Source: a virus
Reading direction: 5' to 3' (one strand)
DNA: 64,000 nt
IMG/VR virus record: IMGVR_UViG_3300032307_000369
Coordinates: 181,551 to 245,550 of that record
Position numbers and translations under genes: made by a program. How positions within the stretch are numbered: position 1 is the first letter of the stretch; the number at the start of each line of letters is the position of its first letter. Positions 18,301 to 28,800 of this stretch are shown piece after piece. Below the pieces are notes generated by a model that ran no database searches, was not told the origin of the DNA, and saw only the letters and a list, made by a program, of their open reading frames with translations.

Positions 18301-19075
18301 TCATGTTGCACTTGAAGGATTCATAGTACAAGAAAATCAAATCAGTACCACTACTGGCGATATGACTCTACAGCCAAGCGGCACTGGCGTAGTTGACATT
18401 GCATCTACAAAGAGTGTAGTTATTCCTGTTGGTACAGAAATTGAGAGACCTAGCGTACCACAAACTGGTATGATTCGTTTTAACACTACGATGGGAAGAT
18501 TTGAAGGATACAACGGAACAACTTGGGTATTCTTAGATGGTGTAACTGACTTAGATGGAAACACTAGAGTAACGGCAGAACTAACTCCAGGAGCAAATGA
18601 CGACACAATACGTTTTTATACTAACGGTGTAGTGGTCGCTGATTTAAACTCCACTAGACTGAATGTGTCTAAAGTTGTAGTTGATGATATTGAACTAAAT
18701 GGTTCATCCATTACCAATACAGCTGGCGGTAATTTGTCATTACAAACTGCTGGTTCTGGTAATGTAGTAGTTGAAAACTTTACCGTTAATGGTAGTGCTA
18801 TTACAAATACAGTATCAAACGCAGTTACAACACTTACATCTACAGGCACTGGTTACGTTAGAATTGCTGGTCAGGGCGGATTTGTTGTACCTTCTGGTAT
18901 ACAATCATTTAGACCAACATTGCCTGTTACTGGCATGATGAGATTTGATACACAGCTAGGTCGTATGGAAGTTTATGACGGCGCTGACTGGATTTCAGTT
19001 GCTGGTGCGGCAACTGGTGTAACAAGAGCAGAAGTAGAAGATTTAGCATTGCAATATGCAATTGCATTAGGATAA
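15350..19075 (+). CDS. Beta-helix tail fibre with LamG-like domain, paralogue B (1241 aa)
   Basis: Paralogue of the preceding fibre: same N-terminus (GRISGPLLKANLLRNGVDL, then AFETDLLYLDV), same pectin-lyase-like region (residues about 225-430; GNTFFVSENGNNTRTG, YIYAGTYTETTPLTVP) and same downstream module (VRSIGSANIYGNFGAVGDG, GDFRVGDLFYV). Between them is a domain not present in paralogue A: residues about 510-700 read like a LamG/concanavalin-type jelly roll (LLLDGTGDYATVLSTDDFAF, DFCLEAWVYPT, WTHVALSRVSGNTRAFINGT, GYIDDLRISKGAGRY). The C-terminus carries two RP..P..GM.RF.T modules. It probably binds carbohydrate on the host surface. Start supported by AAGGAG. Confidence 0.75.
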   Translation: MAVGRISGPLLKANLLRNGVDLAFETDLLYLDVNNLRVGVKTNNPSHDLHVNGTTRTTTLEVTDQLDIGEITVTNNTISTTASQLTLNPAGLNPVVYQQKIVIDDLDIENNSITANIADTDIELTASGTGRVTVFSDTLINGNLHATGTITADGDIQLGDANTDNVVFNADIDSDFIPNLNIQYDLGSTSKRWKDLWANDIQVANLDISNTFLLNGVDLTLRPGNTFFVSENGNNTRTGTHQNDPFATVAHALSVAQAGDVVYIYAGTYTETTPLTVPAGVTIKGAGLRSVTIQPAVGTISNDVFLLNGETTIEDLTVTGFRYNSVANTGHAFRFANNFTVTSRSPYVRNISVITTGSTTSVSDPRGFNSGNAGRGAYLDGSVATAQSREAAMLFHSATFITPGVDAITATNGVRVEWLNSFTYFANRGFVGLSGSTGFAGSGKTELRVSGVTGTLAVGQTLTYYSTFPTVLASGVISSIASDGKLTLTGKVTGLQTAVERGGKTITANGNAKLSTVQKKFGTASLLLDGTGDYATVLSTDDFAFGTSDFCLEAWVYPTSTGAYRTLFDMRTASPSDGGGIILGITDANQLYFYHNFNFRIGPVGTISQNTWTHVALSRVSGNTRAFINGTQVGSTYVDTNNYTIKPVRVGADPNGNFAFAGYIDDLRISKGAGRYSTNFTAPISRLPNDQNTVLLSRFDGSDNSTVFIDETVLIQDIRSSGGATATSITLVDYSDFGVEVRSIGSANIYGNFGAVGDGVGVIMYLIGHNMAYIGTGLRSDNDVTYVIQANEVVESNGAKIYYSSVDHKGDFRVGDLFYVNQQTGEVTFTSANFNINSAGGLTFTSGSNVTYIDGNEIDTGNLKLSGNTLESVVGPLNLVAANDQINLLNNVSVTGNLDVVGNVTIGGNIIIGDEITDSINFVAGINSNLIPNITNTYDIGTNDLRWKDLYANRTLVGNISITGNQITTTNTNGNLELVANGTGHVALEGFIVQENQISTTTGDMTLQPSGTGVVDIASTKSVVIPVGTEIERPSVPQTGMIRFNTTMGRFEGYNGTTWVFLDGVTDLDGNTRVTAELTPGANDDTIRFYTNGVVVADLNSTRLNVSKVVVDDIELNGSSITNTAGGNLSLQTAGSGNVVVENFTVNGSAITNTVSNAVTTLTSTGTGYVRIAGQGGFVVPSGIQSFRPTLPVTGMMRFDTQLGRMEVYDGADWISVAGAATGVTRAEVEDLALQYAIALG

Positions 19076-19078
19076 AAC

Positions 19079-19408
19079 ATGGCAACGAATTTTAAGAACA
19101 AAGTATTAGCAGATGTGGGAACAACTCCACAAGTGTTAGTGACTGCTGGATTGACCGCCAAGATTACAGTAATTGGATTGAGTATTACCAATACTACTGA
19201 CGGGGTTGTACTAGCATCATTACAATTAACAGACGATCTTGGAACTAGCGGATATTTTATTAGAAATGTACCAATTCCACCTAACCAAAGTTTACGTGTA
19301 ATCAATGGTGGTGAAAAATTAATTGTGGCACCATCTAATATTTTAACAGCGGTAGCAGATCAAGACACAAGTCTTGATATCATTGCTAGTTTTGTTGAAA
19401 TTACATAA
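19079..19408 (+). CDS. Small beta-sandwich virion protein
   Basis: A 109-residue, beta-rich protein (AKITVIGLSITNTTDGVVLA, then SLQLTDDLGTSGYFIRNVPI and PPNQSLRVINGGEKLIV). It resembles in layout the 104-residue protein at 10672-10986 and small fibre-associated proteins of cyanophage-type genomes. The spacing of 3 nt to the preceding fibre and 11 nt to the next gene indicates one transcript. Function unknown; a structural role at the tail fibre is inferred from context. Confidence 0.55.
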   Translation: MATNFKNKVLADVGTTPQVLVTAGLTAKITVIGLSITNTTDGVVLASLQLTDDLGTSGYFIRNVPIPPNQSLRVINGGEKLIVAPSNILTAVADQDTSLDIIASFVEIT

Positions 19409-19419
19409 GGAATAATTTT

Positions 19420-19785
19420 ATGGCACAAATTAGTATAGGCAATTGGGGTGGGGATAGTCCGTTAGGACCATCAGAACAAAGATATTTCTATGCGCTACGC
19501 ACTGATGAAGAAGGCAATTTGTATTTTACTAGAATAGATCAATGGACTAGTAAAGACAGTGTTCAAATAAACAGACCTGGCGACGGAGATGATGATTTTG
19601 AAGGATTTGAAATTGGTATTGATCACTTTGACGGTAAGGATCCGGACACGCACGAACGACCTTATCCTAATTTAGTTTACGATCAATATAGATTTGACAG
19701 TAAATCGATATACTACTACCTAAACGAAGATGGTGAATTAGTAGTTAGAATTAATAAGACTTACACTTATCCCAGTGATGTGTAA
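19420..19785 (+). CDS. Small unknown virion-associated protein
   Basis: A 121-residue acidic protein with many aromatic residues (QRYFYALRTDEEGNLYFTRI, then DQYRFDSKSIYYYLNEDGEL). The N-terminus AQISIGNWGGDSPLGPSEQR and repeated short beta-strands suggest a compact beta fold. No family recognised. It lies between two fibre genes, with AAGGAAT upstream of the ATG, and precedes a strong late box. Likely a structural partner of the fibres, by position only. Confidence 0.5.
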   Translation: MAQISIGNWGGDSPLGPSEQRYFYALRTDEEGNLYFTRIDQWTSKDSVQINRPGDGDDDFEGFEIGIDHFDGKDPDTHERPYPNLVYDQYRFDSKSIYYYLNEDGELVVRINKTYTYPSDV

Positions 19786-19787
19786 GA

Positions 19788-19795
19788 TATAAATA
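19788..19795 (+). promoter_or_regulatory. Consensus late promoter box (TATAAATA) for the giant fibre gene
   Basis: Exact T4 late consensus TATAAATA, immediately after the previous stop codon and 38 nt before the ATG at 19834; an AAAAGGAAT ribosome site precedes the start. Confidence 0.7.
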
Positions 19796-19833
19796 TAGTA
19801 ACACATTTTTAGAATGGATAAAAAGGAATAAAA

Positions 19834-22800
19834 ATGGCCGAATTTAAACTAGGTAGACTAAGATTCGTATGGAAAGGCACTTGGACTGCCACTACCGCAT
19901 ACGTAAAAGACGATATTGTTCGTCACGGTGGTAAAACATACGTTGCTAAAACAGCGCATACATCAGCATCAAACTTCTATACAGATTCAGATGCAAACAG
20001 ATGGGAACTAATGGCAGATGGTATTCAATGGATTAATACTCCTTGGACTGCTAGCACCACTTATAAAGAAGGTGACTTAGTTCGATATGGCGGAAAAGTT
20101 TATCTATGTATAGACGGTCATACTGCTAATGCTACACAGAACGGCGGCTTTTATACAGATTTAGGTATTAACAAATGGAGTCTATTTGTTGATGGTATCA
20201 CTGCTGTTGGTGATTGGACAGTTAGCACTTACTATAAGTTAGGTGACATTGCCAAATACAATGGTCTTACTTACATTTGTACAGAAGGACACACTTCTTC
20301 ATCTACAACTAGTAGTGGTTTAGAAGCAGACATTGGTAAATGGGATGTCTTTGCTGAAGGTATTAAATATCGAGGTGCTTGGTCAGGCACAACTCGTTAC
20401 ATTCTAAATGACGTAGTTAAATTTGGTGCTAGTTTATATATTTGCGCACTACCACACACAAGTACTAGTGTGTTTGAAGATAACAGATGGTTCTTATTCA
20501 CATCTGGATTTGAATTTGGCGGAGAGTGGACCAATTTAACAGAATATCAAATTGGTGACGTAGTTCGTTATGGTGGTTACTTGTACGTAGCCGTTTCTAG
20601 AAATACTGGACAAGTTCCAACTGGAACTTCTGGTAATTGGACATTGTTGTCCATGGCATATAGTACTAATGGTACTTACAGTAACGTTGCTACATATAAA
20701 CCAGGTGAAGTGGTAAGACACGGTGGTAATACATTCGTAGCCAATCAAGAAATTGGCGTAGGTGAAACACCAGTTAGTGATGTTGCCAAATGGGACTTGC
20801 TAGTTTCAGGTGTTCGTTGGACTGGTGATTGGACTGCGACTCCAACTGAAGTAACTTACAAGATTAATGATCTAGTAAAATATGTTGCTACAACATACGT
20901 TTGCGTAACAGAACATGATCCTACAAACTTAAATCGTCCTGACTTAGATGCACTTGGAACAAATTGGATTCCTTTTGCAGAAGGTGCAGACGTAAACGTT
21001 ATGGTTCGTAGAGGTGATTTAGTCACTCGTAATGCCATACAGAATATTAGATTACCAGTGGGTGATGCTGGACAAATTCTAAAGGTGCAGAATAACGGCC
21101 TTGATTTAACTTGGGGTAACGTTGGTAGTATCACTAACATTTATTATGTTAGTACTGAAGGTCTTGATGGCCCAACACGTGGAACATCTATTGACCAGCC
21201 ATTTAGAACAATCAAGTACGCTTGTGATTATGTAAGAACAGTTGCTCCTGCTGGATTTGATAGCCCAGCAGTTATTAATGTTAAGGCAGGTGTTTACACT
21301 GAAATCTTCCCAATAAGTTTACCAAAATTTACATCCTTGGTAGGTGATGAACTACGTATGAGTATTGTTCAACCAACACCTGAAACAAGTCACTTGGACA
21401 AGTTTAGAATGCGTGATAGTACAACTATCCGTAACTTTACATTCCGTGGGGCAACTGGTGCACCAGGCGGTGGATTTACAGATGTTAATCAGTATGGAAC
21501 AAGACGTCCAACTGGTGCGGCATGGTGCTGTTTAGATCCAGGTACTGGTCCTAATGATGAAAGCGTATGGGTAGGCGCACGTTCACCTTACATTCAAAAC
21601 GTAACAACATTTGGTGATAACTGCGTTGGTCAAAAAATTGACGGTGCATTACACAATGGTGGTAACAAGTCTATTACATCAAACGACTTTACACAAGTTA
21701 TGAGTGATAGTATTGGTGCTTGGTGTACTAACCAAGGTCGTGCAGAACTTGTTTCTGTGTTCACATACTATAGCTACATTGGTTATCTATGTGAAAACGG
21801 CGGTGTTATTCGTGCAACTAACGGTAACAACTCTTATGGTACATTTGGCTCGGTGTCTGAAGGCGTTGACCCAACTGAAATTTCTCGTACTGCCACTGTT
21901 GACAATAGAAGATTAAACGCAATTGTTGATGTTACACAAACAGATGGTGAAAGCGTTTTATACTTAGAATATTTAAATGCTGGTGAAAATTATACCTCAG
22001 CAACTTATGGATTTACTGGTTCAGGTGTAAGTGCAAGTCTTAGTGCGACTGCTGATATTGCCGCAGGCGGTGTAGCAGAAGTTCGAGTATTAGCTGACGG
22101 TGATAGTTATGTTGGCGTACAAAACAACGCACAGTTGGGTGATGCAACTTATATTAGACTAGGCGCATCAGATATCCAAATTACAAATGGATACAACGGA
22201 ATGCGTATCCTTTTAATTGACGGTACTGGTACTGGACAATATGCCTACATTAGTGCTTTTGATGGCGGTAGTAAAGATTTAACAGTCAATAAAGAAACAT
22301 TTACACCGTTAACTGTTACTGCGGTTGCTTCAACTGGTAATCTATTTACAACAGCAGACACTAGCACATTGACATTAAACATGCCAATTAATTTCCAAGG
22401 AACAGTACTTGGAAACGTTGTTGCAGATACAATTTATTATGTTAAAACTATTCCAGGTGGAACAACATTTACAGTCAGTGCTTCTATCAGTGGTGGTGTA
22501 GCTGGTACAACATTTAACCCAGGAACTGCTACTGGCACTATGGTTTTACATGCAGTTGGTTGGGACGTATTTGCTGACAATATTGTTACAAACATTGGCG
22601 GCGCAACTCAAGCTAACCCAGTAGTAATTACAACATCAACACCACACGGATTAAAGTCTACTTGGAACGCTAGAATTAGTGGCGTGACTGGTATGACACA
22701 GTTGAATGGTAACACATACTTTGTTGACGTGTTGTCAAATACAACATTTGCCCTATACACAGATTTTGGATTAACTTCGTCAGTTAACGGAACAGCATAT

Positions 22801-25800
22801 GGCGCATATTCTTCTGGTGGTGCAGTTAACGGAAAACAAAGCATTGCTCCATTCTTGAATACAACGACAAGATATGTAATTGAACCACGACCAGTTTTCT
22901 CAACAGGTTCAGGCGCAAGTGCAACTCCTGTTAGAACATTAGGTATTGATGCTTTTACTATTGTTAACGGCGGTAAAGGTTACACAGACGCACCTACACC
23001 AATCATTGCAGGCCCAGACACTGTATTAGACGCGGTTAATGCAACAGCGACAACTACTATTTCTGGACCAGTTGACACTGTAACTGTTTATTCTAGAGGT
23101 GGTGGCTATACTAGCGCACCTACTTTACAGTTTGTAGGTGGAGGCTTACCAACAGATTATGTTGATTTTGCGGCAGAAGCTGTTGTTACATTAGGTACTG
23201 CAATTTTTGTTCCTGGAACTTTAAGATTTTATGAAGTAACTGTTGCTGGAACACTTGGACTAACAGCGCCAACACACACTAGCGGAACTGCTACTAACGG
23301 AACTGCTACCGTAAGATACTTAGGTAGAAGAGCCAGTGCAACTGCTAACATGACCAATATTATTAAAACATTGGTATTGAATAGTGGCGGTGTTGGATAC
23401 ACTAGCACTCCTAGTGTGCAAGTAAGTGGGGCTAGTGGTTCAGGAGCAATTATTTCTGCAACCATCAGTCAGGTTATTAACCAAATTACACTTGATACAC
23501 CAGGTGCTGGATATAACACTGCTCCTACAGTCACTCTAATAGGCGGAGATCCGTTAGAGTTTGCAACAGCTCAAGCAGTACTAGATGCTACGTTAACTGG
23601 AGTTACTATCGTTGAAGGTGGTAACGGATATGTTCCTGCATCAACAACAGTTATTGTATCTGCTCCACCTGCTGGCGGTACAACTGCTACTGCTGAAGCA
23701 GTTATTGACTTTGGTGCATATATTCCAGGAATTACACCAGGAGCAGTTACCAGCATTAATATTCTTACTGCTGGTAGTGGTTATGCAACATCGCCTGCAA
23801 TAATTATTAATGGTGTTGGTAGCGGAGCTAGTGCTCAAACAATTATTACTGGTGAAATTGATAGAATTGAAGTGATCAACAGAGGTAGAGGATACGAATC
23901 TACTCCAGCAGTTAGTATTACTGGTGGCGGCGGATTTGGTGCAACAGCTACAGCTAGCAGAACAGGCTCAGTAAACACTATTACAATTATTGATGGTGGA
24001 GCTGGATTTACTGGCAATCCTACATTAGAATTTATTGGCGGTGGTCTACCCAACGGAAGTCCAAGTCATGCAACAGCCGTAGTTTCAGCAATTGACTCTG
24101 TAGTCTCAACTGTCACTCTTGTAGACGCTGGTGATAATTATACTTCAAACCCTGCAATTTCTGTAACAGGTGGTGGCGGAACAGGACCAACACTAAGAGC
24201 TAGAATTAATGGTCAGATTAGAACTATCACAGTAACTGATCCAGGTAGTGATTATAGTGCTGTAGTAGCACCAGTCATTGCGTTTAGTGGTGGTCGAGTG
24301 TACAAATCACCAGTTGCTGGTCTAAGATATTATACAAATGCCAGTGCATTAACCGCAATTGGTATTAGTCAGTTGACTCAAACACTTGCTGGTATTGCAA
24401 GAGCAACTGTTCTAGCTAAAAACGTTGTTGCTAACACAAACCCTGTGACCTCATATCAACAAGCAGTGACTCGTACTGCTGGCGGTGTAGGTTATACTCA
24501 GCCAACAAACATTGGTTTTGCAATTGACAGTTGGATGAACGGTGTATATTACACAATTGAAAACGGTCAAAATCATGTCAATGCCGCACAAGTGCTAAGA
24601 CTAAACAGACGTTTTTTAAGAACAGACGCAATGCAGTTCTTGGCAAACAACTATCCAGCTGTTTCAGATAGTACTTGGAGCAGAGATATTGGATTGATAA
24701 TTGATGCAATTGCAAAAGATATTGAAACACGCGGAGTAGTTAACTCTTCAACAGTTGCAATTAAACAGGCTTTCATAGATGCTAGAACTGCTGAACCTTT
24801 GGCAGTATTAGGCGTAATGGATTTCTTAAGAGATAGTATTGTTAGCATTGTTCAAAACATAGTATTAACTCCACAAGTTGATGGAACTACTACTTGGGAA
24901 GGACTATGGGTAGATGCTAAGAGCTATCAAACTAATGATGTGGTGTTCTTTGCAGGCAAGACTTATACTGCACAAAGCAATCATTTCTCTAACACATTGT
25001 TCAGTGTTGATTTGGCAGCTGGTCGCTGGGTTGAAAATATCAATGGTCAACAGACTTTAGATCTTCCATTAGAACCAGGCGCTATTACCGCTACTGAAAA
25101 TTTAGGAAATTACATTAAAGGGATATTACAATATCCACCAGCTAATGCATCTTGGACAGCGGCTGCAACATTGTTGTCAAGTAACCAATCTTATATCAAA
25201 GCAGAAGTAATTGCTTATATAAACAACACATATGAAGATTTTGTATACAATCAATCACTATGTGCTCGTGATATTGGATTTATTTTAGATGCTGTAGCAT
25301 ACGACTTATTAAATGCTCTAATTGCAGAAGCTACTGCTACTGCTAGCACAACTGGTGTTATATCAAAACTTACAGTTGATACTGGCGGTGAAGGATATAG
25401 TGGAGGGGTTGTAATTGCACTTGCAGGTGGTGGCGCTAGCGGAGCACCAACAGTTAATGCAACTGCAACTGCCATTAGAAATCAACTAACTGGTGCAATC
25501 ACTGGCTTTACAATGACTAATAAGGGTAAAGGATACGCTTCTTTACCAACTGTTACAATTACTCCTGATACAGGTAGTGGCGTAGTTGCTAGATGCCGAG
25601 TTGTTGGTGGTAACGTAAGTAAAGTGAATATTATTCATCCAGGTAGTGGCTATACTTCTGGACCGTTCCTAAGACTAGTTGATCCAAATAACAGTGGAGA
25701 TGCGGCATTCCAAGTGCGTGTTGCAAACGGCGTTCTAAAACAGCCTAAATTTACTGGTAGAGGAACAGGATTCTTAACTGCTGCCGTTGACATTAGTGGT

Positions 25801-28800
25801 GACGGATTTGCTGAAATTGCACAAACAGGTAGCTTTATATATGTTAAGAACTTAACAAATATTCCTACTCCAGGTGCAAACATACAGTTTGAAGATAATG
25901 ACACATTCTATAAACTAGTTACAGTTCGTGAAGTTATTGGACCACAAGGAACAATTAATGCTAGAGCAATTTTACTAGCTAACAAAGCGTTCGTACAGGC
26001 AGAAGTTATTAGCTATTTGAATAACTTCACATTTGACAGTGTAAAATGCTCACGAGATATTGGTTATATTATTGATGCTTTAGCTGATGATTCATTAACT
26101 GGATCTAATCAAAGACTATTAGCAGTAAGATGGCAGTATGCTAGAGGATTATATACTACATTTGACCGTCAAAGAATGCAAACTGCGTATGTATTAGAAT
26201 ACTTGCAGACAGAAATTAATCAATTATTCAACTATGCTGATAATGAAATATCTCAAACATTGAATGATTTGATTGAGTGGATTAAGAACGAAGAATATTA
26301 TAAAGATATTAAAGTTCCTTTAAATCCTCCTGCTGGATATGATGCAGAAAACGATGCTGGTTCTGCTGTACTAACTGCTAACCGAGAGTTTATTGCAGGA
26401 AATGCGCTAAGAAGATTTATCAACAATGCCCCTGCTGGCACATATACTTACAACTTAGAAATATGGTTGCAAGAATTTAGACAAGTAGTCGACAGTGTTG
26501 CATATGACTTAATGTACGCTGGAAATCAACAAGTGATCGAACACAGCTCAACTTTCTATAGTGGAGCAAACTTCATACTTGCTGGTTATACTGGTGACAC
26601 AAGTTTAGTAAAAGCAGAATTTGTAAACACGTTAACTTACATTAAGACATTGGCACAAGACATTGTACAGAATAATGTAATAGCTTCATTACAATCTGGA
26701 TATACAGTTAGCGGAACTGTTGCGGTGGTCAACGCATCAACAGGCGCTGTTACTGGTCCTGCACAAGACAGAACTCTAAGTGCTGGTGATACTGGTACCG
26801 CATTCCGTTCAGGCGGATTGTGTGATGACTTTATTTCAATTGTTAACAATAGTCCAACAACTATTGGCACAACTGTTACAGCTACCGGTACTTCCTTTGC
26901 AGGATTTGCTAGTGGCGATGTTGCTAAGAGAACAACGCTTCTAAATGCTAAACCAACATTGCGTACACAAGCAACAACTTGGATGACTGACAACTTTGTT
27001 GATTTTACGTATGATCAAGAAAAATGTTCTAGAGACGTTGGAATTATCGTTCAAGCAATTGCTGATGATATATATGGTGACGTAGCTAAATCTGTTGAAG
27101 CAGGTCAACGATATTATGCAGCCACTGCGGCTTTAGTGATTAGTGCGCAGAAGCCACAAACTATCGCAGCCATTAATTGGATTGGTGAAGTAGTACGCCG
27201 TGTTACAAATAACGTTACATGGGTAAGAACACAGAATCGTGTTTTCCAAGAACGATTCCCAAGTTTAACTGGCATGAGCGAAGCATTACCAGTACTACAA
27301 GAACGTGTAAACATTATTAAACGAATTGTTGAATATGGTGCATTCTTTGATCAAGTTAAACAAATTCTTTTAGATAACAAGTCTTATATTCAAGCTGAAG
27401 TAGTAAGTTTTGTTGACGCAACTTATGAAAACTTAAACTACAGTAGATCACTATGTTCTAGAGATGCAGGTTTAATTGTAGACGCATTGATATATGACGT
27501 ATATGGCGGATTGAGTAGAAGTCGTGAAGCTGGTCTACGTTATTATCAAAGCGCCAGTGCGTTGCTTGCCATTACTGGAGATCAATTGATTCCAACAACT
27601 ACTGCTATTAACTATCTAAGACAGTTAGCACAAGCAGTAATTTTAAATCAAAATCCTTCAGTTCAGTTCCAAGAAGCTGTTCTAAGAACAAGTATCAACA
27701 CAAACACTGGATCAATAGCGTTTGTAGCAGTTACTCCAGGATCTAATTATAGCCAAGGTACAAGTATCACAGTGAATACTGGTGGTAGTGGATCAATTGC
27801 TGGCGAAATTGATGCTGTGGTTGATGTTGCTACTGGTAGTATTATTGAAGCAACAGTTGTTAATGGTGGTTCAGGATTTAATAATGCACCAAGTTTAGCA
27901 ATAACAAAACCTGTTGCAGTGGTAAAAACTTATGCTAATATTTCAGGAACAACGTTGACTGTAAGTGACACTGTTGGAATATTTGTTGGCATGGAAGTTA
28001 CTGGTACAGGATTTACTAGCAATCAACGTGTAGTATCTATTAACAGTAATGGAATTGCAGTTGAACTTAGTGCAACGTCTGACGGTACTCCTGCAGGCAA
28101 TATCACATTCACTGATATTGGTAGTGGAGCAAGCGCAACCGCTATTTTAGGAGTTGCTTATAATACTGCACATGTATCAGAACTACTAGTTGATGAGAAG
28201 ATTGACGAAGCAACTGCGGCACTATTGGCAGTTATTGCTGGCGGTCCAAGTGTATTACCTGCTGGTAGATATGCGGCACGTCTACAAGTTAGTCCAGAGA
28301 TTCCAATTCAAATTAGTCCTCCACATGACACAAACACTGTGGTACGTAGTAAGTACTCACAAGTTCGTTTAACTGGTCACGACTTCTTGAATATTGGTAC
28401 TGGTAACAAGAACGATACCAACTACCCAGGCATTCCATTGAACGCTCCAGATCAAGCTAACGAAGTTGTTGAAGTTGGCGGTGGTCGTGTGTTCTACACC
28501 TCAACTGACCAAGACGGTAACTTTAGAGTTGGTGAACTATTCCGAGTTGAACAGTCAACTGGTATTGCTACATTGAATGCTGATGCGTTTAACTTGAGTG
28601 GTTTGAACGAACTATCACTTGGTGGTGTTACACTAGGCGGTTCAGGCGCTGTTATTCGTGAATTCTCAACAGACAGTACATTCTTTGCTAATAGTGACAA
28701 TATTGTTCCAACACAGAAAGCTATTAAGACTTACATTCAAAGTGCTTTAGGTTCTGGTGGTGGTAACATTGCTGTTAACGCGGTTATTGCTGGTGAGATT

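Noticed and set aside
23229-24053. Minus-strand Val/Pro-rich frames within the giant fibre
   Set aside because: Shadows of the GSGY..P repeat codons; no ribosome sites and they vary with the repeats.
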